Origin: Verrucomicrobiia bacterium
Lineage (GTDB): Bacteria; Verrucomicrobiota; Verrucomicrobiia; Verrucomicrobiales; DEV007
Length of the DNA stretch: 41,251 bases
NCBI GenBank assembly: GCA_030425385.1
Contig: JAUIAH010000048.1
Location: 1 to 41,251, forward strand
Direction: 5' to 3'
The notes under the pieces are model-generated. The model was not told the DNA's origin and made no database searches. It saw nothing but the letters and a program-made list of their open reading frames with translations. The position numbers and the translations under genes are program-made. Positions 19,690 through 28,232 of the stretch are shown one piece after another. Within the stretch, counting starts at the first letter, position 1. Every line of letters begins with the position of its first letter.

Positions 19690-20505
19690 TCAGGAATCGG
19701 CGCTGTCCATGGCGGCACGTAGACCAGCGACTCGTTGAGGGTCAACTGGATGCGCAAGAACGCCGTCTCGCTTCACAGCGGTCCCCACGATGAGGCCATC
19801 GGCGAAGGCGAGCAGTCGTTTGGCCGTGCTTTCCGAGGCTCCCGATCCCACCAAGAGCATGGCGTCCGGGCAGGTCTGACGCGTGAGGCGGAGATCGTCC
19901 ACATCCACCGATTGCCCCGTGGCCGTTCCCGAGATGATGAGCGCATCGGCCAATCCGCGCTTGAGCGTGTCTTCGGCGGCATCCGCCAGGCGTCCTCCGC
20001 CGAGAGGTTGAGCGTGCTTCACGTGCACATCAGCCCAGACTGCCACTTCTGGGCAGAGGTGGTTCCGCGCGCGAATGGTCTCAAAAGCCTGTCCCTGAAT
20101 CACTCCCTGATCCGTCACCATGGCACCGGTGTGGACATTCACGCGGATGAACTCGCCTCCCGTAGCCGCTGCCAGACCCAAACCCGATCGGGCGTCATTC
20201 CGCAGAACATTGTATCCAAACGGAATCTCCAGCGCTGCCGCCTGCAGCACACTGCCCACCCGACTCATCGCCGCCACGGTCTCCGCGGGAACACGCGCCG
20301 CGGTAAAGGGGACATCCCCGAAATTCTCAATCACCAACGCATCCGCCCCTCCCCTCACAAACGCCTGCGCGTCGGCCACCGCGTGGTCGATGACCTCTCG
20401 CATGCATCCGCCCCATCGTGGGGACCCGGGCAAGGGCAACAAATGGACCACACCGATCAAGGCGGGACGTTTCAATGATAGTTTCGGCAACATGCTAGGA
20501 ATCAT
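19690..20505 (-). CDS. BtpA-family TIM-barrel protein
   Basis: 271 residues. Conserved blocks of the BtpA/SgcQ family are visible: ALIGVVHLLPLPGSP near the N-terminus, DALVIENFGDVPF, PFGYNVLRND, GEFIRVNVHTGAMVTDQG, DVHVKHA, ADALIISGTATG and the phosphate-loop-like GLIVGTAVKRDG. In cyanobacteria BtpA supports photosystem I stability; elsewhere the family is of unknown, probably metabolic, function. The start codon is uncertain: the ATG at 20505 overlaps the K+ channel gene by 11 bp and has GAGA upstream, while an ATG at 20493 would start 1 bp after the channel's stop. It sits within the operon-like gene train. Confidence 0.85.
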   Translation of the reverse strand: MIPSMLPKLSLKRPALIGVVHLLPLPGSPRWGGCMREVIDHAVADAQAFVRGGADALVIENFGDVPFTAARVPAETVAAMSRVGSVLQAAALEIPFGYNVLRNDARSGLGLAAATGGEFIRVNVHTGAMVTDQGVIQGQAFETIRARNHLCPEVAVWADVHVKHAQPLGGGRLADAAEDTLKRGLADALIISGTATGQSVDVDDLRLTRQTCPDAMLLVGSGASESTAKRLLAFADGLIVGTAVKRDGVLAHPVDPQRVAGLRAAMDSADS

Positions 20506-21343
20506 TCAATTTCTCGCCGCAGATTCGACAAAAGCGCGCATCGGAAGTGTGCACTTGAGCACTGCAGTTCTTGCACGACCGATTGCTATAATCTTGTGGG
20601 TGATTCATTTGTCGGCTGATCTCCGCACCCACAATTCCGGTAGGCACCGCAATGATGGCGTAGCCCGTGATCATGGAGATTGAGGCAATGAATTTCCCCA
20701 GTGGATCCAATGGAACAATATCACCATATCCCACCGTCGTGATCGTCACAATAGCCCAATATGTACTCTTGGGAATGCTAGAGAACGCTGGGTTATCTGC
20801 TTCCACGATAAACATGATGGTGCCCATGATGATCGTGAGCGTCGCCATGGCAAAGAGGAAGACGATGATCTTGGGACGACTGGCTCGCAGCGCCGAGATG
20901 AGCAAATTGGCCCCACCGATATAACGCGCCATCTTGAAGATTCGAAACAAACGCAACAACCGCAGCACACGAATCGTGATGAGATAATGGGCATCTCCCA
21001 CAAAGAACAGTGTCAGATAGGTGGGAATGATCGAAAGAAGATCGACAATGCCAAAGAACGAACACATGTAGTGGAGCGGCTTCTTCACGGCGAGGATGCG
21101 CAGGATGTATTCGATCGTGAAGAGGATCGTGAAGACCCATTCCACCGTCAGTAGGACCCGGCCATATTGCGCATTGAAGCTCTCCACCGTTTCTAACATC
21201 ACCGCAAGCACGCTGAGAAAGATCAGAATGAGGAGCACGACATCGAAGAACTTGCCCGCGAAGGTGTCCGCCTCGAAGATGATGTCATGAATGCGGCGAC
21301 GCCAGGGGCTGAGCTTTCGCGGCGGCGCGTTGGTGGGTTCCAT
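20495..21343 (-). CDS. Voltage-gated-type potassium channel with C-terminal zinc ribbon
   Basis: 282 residues. Six transmembrane segments, with an S4-like helix carrying repeated Arg (RVLRLLRLFRIFK, about residues 124-136), and a pore loop with the selectivity filter TTVGYGD before S6. This is the Kv/KvAP-like single-domain architecture of prokaryotic ion-transport family channels. Unusually, the short cytoplasmic tail ends in a two-pair cysteine motif (CKNC ... CRIC), a zinc-ribbon signature that could bind metal and aid tetramerisation or regulation. The gene begins 7 bp downstream of the BioF-family gene's stop and overlaps or abuts the BtpA gene, so membrane potential or K+ handling appears linked to the same transcript. 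Confidence 0.9.
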   Translation of the reverse strand: MEPTNAPPRKLSPWRRRIHDIIFEADTFAGKFFDVVLLILIFLSVLAVMLETVESFNAQYGRVLLTVEWVFTILFTIEYILRILAVKKPLHYMCSFFGIVDLLSIIPTYLTLFFVGDAHYLITIRVLRLLRLFRIFKMARYIGGANLLISALRASRPKIIVFLFAMATLTIIMGTIMFIVEADNPAFSSIPKSTYWAIVTITTVGYGDIVPLDPLGKFIASISMITGYAIIAVPTGIVGAEISRQMNHPQDYSNRSCKNCSAQVHTSDARFCRICGEKLNDS

Positions 21344-21350
21344 GCCGCTA

Positions 21351-22502
21351 TCATTGAGCGGAGAGCGCTCCGGTCAATGAATCAATCTCTTCAGCAGAGT
21401 GTGCGGCAGAAACGGCGATACGAAGCCTCGCTTGCCCTCGAGCCACGGTAGGATAGCGGATCGCGGGCACGTGAAATCCGGCCCGCTCTAGAGAAGCTGC
21501 TTTCGCGAGAGCGTCTTCTTCCTTGCCCAAGATCAGCGGAAGGATGGCTGCGGGAGGCAGCGGCTGCGCCAACGCCTCCGCCAGTTGTCTCATACGAGCC
21601 CTCACACGTTCCCGCCGCTCGTCGCCCTCGGCACCACGCACGATCGCCAATGACGCACGTGCCGCCTCAGCCAGGGCGGGCGGCGGCGCGGTCGAGTAGA
21701 TGAAACTACGGGCGCGGTTGATCAGCATATCGACCATCGCAGCGCTCCCTGCGAGATAGCCCCCACTCACGCCTATCGCTTTCCCTAACGTCCCCATATG
21801 AAAGTCGACGCGATCCGTCAGCCCGTGCGCGGCCGCCAATCCGCGCCCTTCTGGACCTAACACTCCCACCGCATGCGCCTCATCGAGCAGAACTTTAGCC
21901 CCGTAGCGCTCTTTGAGATTGACGATCTCCTCCAGTGGCGTCACATCGCCATCCATGCTAAACACGGATTCTGTCAGGATATAGACATCCCCATGCGGGG
22001 AACGCTTGCGCGCCCATGCTAACAAAGAAGCCAATTTCTCCATATCATGATGTCGAAAGACACGGATAGTCGCGGCAGAGGCACGGCAGGCATCAATGAG
22101 AGACGCATGGCACAATTTGTCTAACAAGACGATACTGGACCGATCGAGAAAGGCGCTGGCAAATCCCGCCGCAGTAGCAAATCCGGTGGCAAACGTGAGC
22201 ACCGCCTCCGTCTGTTTGAAGTCCGCTAGAGCATCTTCTAATTGCCGATGACAGGGATGATCACCGGAGATCAAGCGAGACGCCCCGCTCCCCACCCCAT
22301 GGCGCGCCAAGGCCTCTTGGGCCGCCTCTATCAGCCGAGGATGATGCGCCAGGCCGAGGTAATCATTCGATGAGAACGAGATGAAGACGTTCCCATCCAC
22401 ATCGCGCACCCGATGATGCTGATCCGCACTCGCAAACGTGCGCAAACGACGCCGCAGATGCTGCTCCTCAAGAGCAGCCAGCGTCTCTGCGTAAGTCGTC
22501 AA
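21351..22502 (-). CDS. BioF-family alpha-oxoamine synthase (8-amino-7-oxononanoate synthase-like)
   Basis: 383 residues, the usual BioF length. A PLP-dependent fold-type I enzyme with all expected residues: His132 (DKLCHAS, stacks on PLP), Asp207 and His210 in DEAHAVG, and the Schiff-base Lys241 in TLGKAIG; GSGASRLISG matches the substrate-side loop. The family condenses an acyl-thioester with an amino acid: BioF (biotin), KBL, SPT, HemA, and also the autoinducer synthases CqsA/LqsA. Sequence alone does not tell these apart, and no other biotin gene is nearby, so I give no symbol. The start is TTG (22500-22502), overlapping the stop of the NtrC-like gene as TTGA; no ATG lies near. It follows three signalling genes in a coupled operon. 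Confidence 0.85.
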   Translation of the reverse strand: MTTYAETLAALEEQHLRRRLRTFASADQHHRVRDVDGNVFISFSSNDYLGLAHHPRLIEAAQEALARHGVGSGASRLISGDHPCHRQLEDALADFKQTEAVLTFATGFATAAGFASAFLDRSSIVLLDKLCHASLIDACRASAATIRVFRHHDMEKLASLLAWARKRSPHGDVYILTESVFSMDGDVTPLEEIVNLKERYGAKVLLDEAHAVGVLGPEGRGLAAAHGLTDRVDFHMGTLGKAIGVSGGYLAGSAAMVDMLINRARSFIYSTAPPPALAEAARASLAIVRGAEGDERRERVRARMRQLAEALAQPLPPAAILPLILGKEEDALAKAASLERAGFHVPAIRYPTVARGQARLRIAVSAAHSAEEIDSLTGALSAQ

Positions 22503-23929
22503 GAGGCGGATGAGACCTTACTACTCTTACCGCGCGCGGCGCGGGCATGCCCTTTCGCCTCTCGCTGATCAATCTCTAACTGATCCATACGATAACTGAG
22601 AATACGCGGCGTGGTCCCTAACAAATCGGCTGCACGACTCTTAATGCCGCGCGCCTCGTTGAGCGCTTCGATGATCAATGAACGCTGAAAGGCATCGGTC
22701 CGCTCTTCCAAAGTTCCCAGCTCGAATCCATTGTGACTCTCTTCCGCGGCCACCTTGCGATTCCACTGAATCTCCTGCGGAATATGGACGAGCTTGATGA
22801 CTTCAATTTCAGGATGAACGAACAAGATCCCTTCGATCGTATTCTCTAATTCACTCACATTTCCCGGCCAATCATAGTTCCGCAGGGCTTCCATGGCGGA
22901 GGCATCGATATCCTTCACGGCGACCTGCATGCGACTGCGCAGCCGGTTGATAAGGGCATAGGCGAGCAACGGAATATCTTCCGGGCGCTCACGGAGAGAT
23001 GGAATCTTTAACGCACGCTCTTCCGCTAGGGCCTGAAGCCTTGGCACCGCTAGACCCGGCATTGCCTTGTCATTTCCCATGGTCAACGAGGCGACCACGC
23101 GACAGTTTGTCTTCACGTCGAGCTCGCCCTGCTCTCTCACAAAACAGCCTTCCTCAATGAGACGCAGGATTCTCTCCTGCGAACTGGCCGGGACCAGATG
23201 CAGATCCTCGATGTAGATTGTCCCACCTCCTGCCAAATCCAGCTTGCCGAGTTTCCCAAGATCGCCCCCATCAAGGACCGTCTCGGTTTCGTCTCCAAAG
23301 AACTCGCGATCGAAACTGTGCTCACGCCCAGGGAGACACTGCGCCTTGATGAACGGCAACTCCGATCGGAGACCAATCGAATGAATCAAACGGGCGACGG
23401 TGTCGGCTCCCGCACCGCGTTCGCACGTGATGAAGACGTGCCCATTGTTCATCGATTGCTGCCGCACATCGTGAAGGAAATTGCGATACACAATGGATTC
23501 CCCAGGCATCTCATGGAGGAAGCCATTCTCAATGGACTCTCTGCGCGTGGCTTCGACCTGCCGCTTCTGATCAGCGACCACCATGGCGCGCTCCGCAATC
23601 AACCGCACGTCTTTGACGTTGAATGGCTTGGTGATGAAATCGACCGCTCCTAAACGAATCGCTTCGGCGATGGTATTCGTGGATGAAATGGCGCTCAACA
23701 TGATCACCGGCGTGTTCGGATAGCGCTGGCGCAACTGCTTGAGAATCTCGATACCATCATCCTTAGGGAGAATGATATCCAAGACGAGCAACTCAATCCG
23801 ATTGGACGCGAGCACGTCAAAGACCTGACGAACATCGCTCGCAACAAGGACCTCATAGCGCTCGTGAAAGATCGCTTTGAGAGATTCCACGGTGCCTAAT
23901 TCGTCATCAACAACCAGGATCTTCTTCAT
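22499..23929 (-). CDS. NtrC-like response regulator with degenerate AAA+ domain
   Basis: 476 residues. The receiver is intact: Asp8/Asp9, phosphoacceptor Asp51 (VLDIILP), Ser79, Lys101 (TKPF). A C-terminal Fis-type helix-turn-helix is present (about 415-450, IIEALNEARGIKSRAADLLGTT). The central domain aligns with sigma-54 activators (SLRERPEDIPLLA near 311 and NYDWPGNVSELEN near 351), but the Walker A loop reads CERGAGADT (169-177) without GK[ST], the GAFTGA loop is absent (about 213-225), and Walker B reads TIYIEDL with the D-E order swapped. It is therefore unlikely to hydrolyse ATP or drive sigma-54 open-complex formation. It probably acts as a DNA-binding repressor or sigma-70-type regulator. 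It overlaps both neighbours by 4 bp. Confidence 0.85.
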   Translation of the reverse strand: MKKILVVDDELGTVESLKAIFHERYEVLVASDVRQVFDVLASNRIELLVLDIILPKDDGIEILKQLRQRYPNTPVIMLSAISSTNTIAEAIRLGAVDFITKPFNVKDVRLIAERAMVVADQKRQVEATRRESIENGFLHEMPGESIVYRNFLHDVRQQSMNNGHVFITCERGAGADTVARLIHSIGLRSELPFIKAQCLPGREHSFDREFFGDETETVLDGGDLGKLGKLDLAGGGTIYIEDLHLVPASSQERILRLIEEGCFVREQGELDVKTNCRVVASLTMGNDKAMPGLAVPRLQALAEERALKIPSLRERPEDIPLLAYALINRLRSRMQVAVKDIDASAMEALRNYDWPGNVSELENTIEGILFVHPEIEVIKLVHIPQEIQWNRKVAAEESHNGFELGTLEERTDAFQRSLIIEALNEARGIKSRAADLLGTTPRILSYRMDQLEIDQREAKGHARAARGKSSKVSSAS

Positions 23930-25782
23930 ACTATAACTTTGGGGAACGTGATATGGTAAGTGTCGTTGCTCTGTAATTCATTCATCTCCAAGCCCCCACC
24001 GAGATCCTCGATGAAGCGAGCAAGGTCGCTGGAGGCAGAACCAGCAACACGTCCCACCGCCACCGAGACACGGCGGCGAATTACTAAGCGCACTTCTTGC
24101 GATTGTCCAAGATCCTTCCACTCAATCATCAGACCATTCGCAATCCAATCCTCCGCACTCGCCAGATGCGCCAAGCGCTCCGTCAACCCGCGGCGTTGCC
24201 CCGGCGGCCACCGAAGGAAGACATCTCGGGTATTGTGAACGTGACGAGCATCTAAAGATTCACCAATTTCTAGAAAGACATCCTCCAACAGGTGCCGCAA
24301 GGCAAACTCGGGAGTCCTCTCCGGCTCATCGCCCGCACGTCCAATCTGACGATCCAACGACGCAGAGAGGTGCTCCAAGCGATCGACCGAATTGGATACA
24401 AGAGGAATGAATTCCTCGCAGAAAGCAGGATCCAGCCGCCGCTCGGGAAAGAGATCGATGAACGCTCGAATGGCCACGAGAGGATCGCGAATCTTCGTGC
24501 TCAAAGTCGAACGCGACAGGCCACCCGGTTGGCGACTCGATGCCAGGACCAGCTCCGGCGTCACGTCACGCAAGATCACCAAGAAGCGCTTCTTCGCTGC
24601 GTCCTGGGCATCCACACTGGTGACCGCGTATTGCCCATAGCCATCAATGGGTTTCCAATGATGGGGGCTCCGTCCGCCATCCGCCAACGAGGCTTGAATC
24701 ACCTCGAACAGGGTGGGTTCCGCATCTTTCAACGAGACGATCTTGGAGAAACGGTCTGGAAACCACTCCTTCGCATGAGAGTTCTGCCATTGCACGCACC
24801 CTTTCTCATCAAGCATCAAGACCGCCGTCGCCAATCGATCTAGCAGCCCGTCATTCAACTCATCACTGCTCGAATCGGCCACTCGAACCTCCGACCTTTC
24901 CAGAAAGATGGTGAGGCAACTGGTGATCATGCTCAACTCTCTCAAGTCATCGAGGCTCAATTCCTCAACAGAGCCATGACCAACGAACAACCACCCTAAC
25001 AGACCACCCTCACCCACCATCGGAATCATTGCCTGTGCCTGACATTCGGCGAGAATATTCTCACAAAGCGATCGCAACGCCTCCGGTTGTCGACTTGAGA
25101 GCGATTCATGAACGACTTGACGCCGTTGCTCCAGATATCGCACCAGGGCGTGATCGGAAGGGTAGGCATTCTGCAAGGATGCATGTCGCTTCCCCATCCA
25201 CAAATCGAACCCTCCTGAGGCACTCCTCCGATAGACACCAAGCTGTCCAATGTCATAATGCTGTTCCAACCAATCCATGAACCGCGTGATGAGTTCGGTG
25301 GGAGATTGAAACCCTGTGAGTGCTTGCAACAGTCCACAGATCACCTGCCCTGGTCTGGGAGTCGATTTCGTCTGCCACTGACGCTGCTGTTCCGCTTCCG
25401 CAAGCTGCGCTTGATAGGTCCGCACAGTCGAGAGAAAGCTCTGACAGACACTGAACTGCCGGAGAAATGCACGGTTAGTCGCCTCAGGCGAAACCATGGC
25501 GAAGGCAAATCGCTGATCGAGCGTCAGAATGGGCTCGCTTGCATCTTCCCCAATCACAATGATAGGGCAAAGGTGAGGTGTGTTGTGAAGGCTCTCGACC
25601 GCTTGATAGAGATCCTCATTCGTCGCATCGACAAACACCACGACCGGCCCATGGCGGGTCGCCAACTCTAGCAGTGCGGTGATATCATGAGTGGCCTTGC
25701 CAGTGGCGTGCCCGTGCAGGAGCCCGGTCACTCGTTGCCTCAAGTGAGGATCGCTGCTGTGAATCAAGCAAATGGGATTCAT
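23926..25782 (-). CDS. Soluble pseudo-histidine kinase (receiver-like, GAF, PAS, degenerate kinase core)
   Basis: 618 residues, no transmembrane segment. Residues 1-110 resemble a receiver fold (VVVFVDATNED near 47-57) without the full active site. A GAF-like region (about 145-295) and a PAS-like region (about 315-408, TAVLMLDEKGCVQW) follow. The DHp helix reads STKIRDPLVAIRAF (428-441), aligning with the neighbour's AHEIKNPLVAIRAF: the phosphoacceptor His is replaced by Thr429. The ATPase part keeps a final beta strand but lacks recognisable N, G1 and G2 boxes. It is apparently a paralogue of the upstream kinase that has lost catalysis and may act as a sensor subunit or allosteric partner. 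It overlaps its neighbours as ATGA on both sides. Confidence 0.85.
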   Translation of the reverse strand: MNPICLIHSSDPHLRQRVTGLLHGHATGKATHDITALLELATRHGPVVVFVDATNEDLYQAVESLHNTPHLCPIIVIGEDASEPILTLDQRFAFAMVSPEATNRAFLRQFSVCQSFLSTVRTYQAQLAEAEQQRQWQTKSTPRPGQVICGLLQALTGFQSPTELITRFMDWLEQHYDIGQLGVYRRSASGGFDLWMGKRHASLQNAYPSDHALVRYLEQRRQVVHESLSSRQPEALRSLCENILAECQAQAMIPMVGEGGLLGWLFVGHGSVEELSLDDLRELSMITSCLTIFLERSEVRVADSSSDELNDGLLDRLATAVLMLDEKGCVQWQNSHAKEWFPDRFSKIVSLKDAEPTLFEVIQASLADGGRSPHHWKPIDGYGQYAVTSVDAQDAAKKRFLVILRDVTPELVLASSRQPGGLSRSTLSTKIRDPLVAIRAFIDLFPERRLDPAFCEEFIPLVSNSVDRLEHLSASLDRQIGRAGDEPERTPEFALRHLLEDVFLEIGESLDARHVHNTRDVFLRWPPGQRRGLTERLAHLASAEDWIANGLMIEWKDLGQSQEVRLVIRRRVSVAVGRVAGSASSDLARFIEDLGGGLEMNELQSNDTYHITFPKVIV

Positions 25783-28232
25783 AATCCAGCTCGGCTCGTT
25801 TCTACCTGCCGAGGAGGTGTTTCGCTGGCTGTCGATTGGCGGATTGGGAATCGCACGATCGCAGTCGTCCCCTGGTTGGGTGTGCTTTCGAATTGCAGGG
25901 TTCCATGGTGTTGAGAGACAAGATTTGCGGTAAGCGATAGTCCGAGCCCTGTCCCCCCTGGCTTCGTGGTGTAGAAAGGCACAAGCACTTTGCGAATCTG
26001 TGAGGCGGTCATTCCCTTCCCATCATCCTGAATCTGAACCTCGATCACGTCGCCCAGCTCGGCATCACTCCCCACACATGTGGAGATCTTGAGATGCCCA
26101 TTCTCGTCCATGGCGTCGTTGGCATTCAATAACAGATTCACCACAATCTGTTTCCACTGTCCCGCATGCCCCATGATGTGATCTGGCGACGCTCGAAGGT
26201 CCAAATCCACTTCCAGCCGTTTCTTGCGAAACTCCGCAGCGAGCAATCGTACCGACTCTTCGATCCCTTCATGCAAACTGATGGGCCCAAGTGTGGTCTG
26301 CTCGTGGCGCGCGTAACTCAGCAGCCCACCGATGGAGCGGTTGATCCGTTCCACCTCCCCATCCAGAAGATTGGAGAAGGTTGATAGGAACTCTTTATCT
26401 TGAATTCGCTCTGGTAAGAGTTGTGCAAAGGCCCGAATCGCCACGAGCGGATTCTTGATCTCGTGAGCCACACTCGCGGAGACTTTGCCAATGGTGGCCA
26501 AGCGGTCTGACTGACGCACATGCTTCTCCAGTCGACGCTCTTCTGAGATATCGTGGATCACAATCAATGCTCCGAGATGCACCCCTTCTTGATCTCTCAG
26601 CGGCGCCCCACCCACGCGCACGGATCGCGAGATCTCAGGATCATCTGGATCCAGCAACTCCCACTCTTCATTTCGCGCCTCGCGTCCCTTCTCTAGAATA
26701 TCGCCTAACAAAGCCCTGAAGGCTTCCGGAAGAGTGTCCACTCCTTCTCCTTCTCCTTCTCCTCCAAGGAGGCGAATCGCTTCAGGATTCCGATGGGTGA
26801 TCCGCCCCTGCATGTCAAAAGCCACCACCCCACTGACAAGGTTGTCTAACAATGTCTGATAAACGATCTCTCGATTGGCGACTTCAGTCGAAAGCGATGC
26901 ATTCTCCAGCACATTGCCGAACCGCCTCACAAGATCGTCAAGTGCCGCCAAATCGCTTTCGGAATAGAGGCGCCCCGACAGCCGTTCTGCCAAATACACC
27001 ACGACTCGCAGACCTTCCTTTCCAGGGATCCCCAGGGCCACTTCCCATCCATTGGTCGCCAATTCGCGCATGATCGCATCATTCTCTTCGCCGCCTCGAC
27101 GGCGACTCAAGTGATGCGAAGAAAGCGGCGCCCGATCCCGTTGGAGCCTCGTCTCGATGAGCGAGCTATCCCCAGCTTCCATCACGACAGCCCTATCCGT
27201 CCCAGCGACTTCTCTGAGAATGGTCTCAAAAGCTTGGAAGAGCTCACCGCGATCCTTGGCGACTCTCGTCACGGCCGCCGCGCGTCGCCAACCTGCTAAG
27301 GAATCAATCCGGTCCTCTCTAGCAAAGGCACGACTCAGAAAGATCTTCAGACGGTGTTGCGCGCTTCCCATGGTCAGCACGACCACCAATGTCGCCAACA
27401 GGCTGGCCCAAGTGATGTCATGGAAGAAGGTCGCACCGCCTAACAAATGACTCGCCACCCAATAGGTAAGGGCATAGCAAGAGCTAAGATAGCAGGCAAG
27501 AGCAAGACCCGAAACTAGGCGGCGCACCACTGAGCGCACTTCCATGATCTGCTTCGTCGCGATTCCATAAGCGATGACCGCATCCATCAGCAGCACCCAG
27601 AGGGGTGCAAACATGACGGCTTGGCTATCCTCTGCCACAAGCGGAATCACCATCGACGGCAGAATGCCTAACACGACAAGGATCCCAATACTCGCGAGGA
27701 GAAACTGCAGTTCCAGTTGGCGCAATCCGCGCGCCTCTCTGAGTCCGCGGATCAGTTGATAGACTTCATTTCCTGTGATGATGAGAAACCACAGGGGAAA
27801 GAGAAAGACGAGCGCCCCCTCGGAAGGTTCAGGAATGCGACCGGGAAAGAAACGCACGCCTTCCATGTAGAGAGGGCTGATGCAGAACGGAATGAGAAAC
27901 AGGTAAGCCAGAAACTGCCAGCGACACTGCTTCAGCAGCGTCCAATGTGAAGATTCCCCTGACAGAACCGCCAACCGCACCATCCGAAATCCGATCGGCA
28001 CCAAGCATCCAATGATCGAAGCCGTGCGCACCCATGCAAGAAAGGTGGCTGGTTCCTTGGAGGCAAAGGAAGCGACCAGCGCTCCCAGCCACAGGCTACC
28101 AAAGAGGGTGAGGACAAGGTATTGGCGGTTTGCCAGCCGATGGGGATTTGCCCATAGCACTAAGACACCGAGAACCAGATTGAGCCCGAGGCTCACCAAA
28201 GCAATGAGCAGCGCTGCAGTGAGAGGCGTCAT
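25779..28232 (-). CDS. Membrane histidine kinase with 7TM-type N-terminus, GAF and PAS domains
   Basis: 817 residues. About seven to nine hydrophobic segments fill residues 5-290, resembling the 7TM histidine kinase sensor module seen in PrsK-like kinases. A GAF-like domain (about 325-445) and a PAS domain (about 460-565, LVSGVVAFDMQGRITHRNPEA) follow. The kinase core is complete: His590 in VAHEIKNP, N box NLLLNANDAM (699-708), G1 DDGKGM (736-741), F box PFYTT and G2 GGTGLGLSL (759-767). It is the only catalytically intact kinase in the operon, so it probably phosphorylates the NtrC-like receiver encoded two genes downstream. A small in-frame hexanucleotide repeat encodes GEGEGEG between residues 491 and 497. 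It overlaps the ketosynthase-like gene by 4 bp. Confidence 0.9.
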   Translation of the reverse strand: MTPLTAALLIALVSLGLNLVLGVLVLWANPHRLANRQYLVLTLFGSLWLGALVASFASKEPATFLAWVRTASIIGCLVPIGFRMVRLAVLSGESSHWTLLKQCRWQFLAYLFLIPFCISPLYMEGVRFFPGRIPEPSEGALVFLFPLWFLIITGNEVYQLIRGLREARGLRQLELQFLLASIGILVVLGILPSMVIPLVAEDSQAVMFAPLWVLLMDAVIAYGIATKQIMEVRSVVRRLVSGLALACYLSSCYALTYWVASHLLGGATFFHDITWASLLATLVVVLTMGSAQHRLKIFLSRAFAREDRIDSLAGWRRAAAVTRVAKDRGELFQAFETILREVAGTDRAVVMEAGDSSLIETRLQRDRAPLSSHHLSRRRGGEENDAIMRELATNGWEVALGIPGKEGLRVVVYLAERLSGRLYSESDLAALDDLVRRFGNVLENASLSTEVANREIVYQTLLDNLVSGVVAFDMQGRITHRNPEAIRLLGGEGEGEGVDTLPEAFRALLGDILEKGREARNEEWELLDPDDPEISRSVRVGGAPLRDQEGVHLGALIVIHDISEERRLEKHVRQSDRLATIGKVSASVAHEIKNPLVAIRAFAQLLPERIQDKEFLSTFSNLLDGEVERINRSIGGLLSYARHEQTTLGPISLHEGIEESVRLLAAEFRKKRLEVDLDLRASPDHIMGHAGQWKQIVVNLLLNANDAMDENGHLKISTCVGSDAELGDVIEVQIQDDGKGMTASQIRKVLVPFYTTKPGGTGLGLSLTANLVSQHHGTLQFESTPNQGTTAIVRFPIRQSTASETPPRQVETSRAGL

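Noticed and set aside
21351-22502. Naming the AONS gene bioF or cqsA
   Set aside because: All alpha-oxoamine synthases share the visible residues, and no other biotin gene or known autoinducer operon accompanies it.
26741-26765. Hexanucleotide repeat in the histidine kinase gene as a phase-variation switch
   Set aside because: The unit is a multiple of three, so slippage would only change GE pairs and not the frame.
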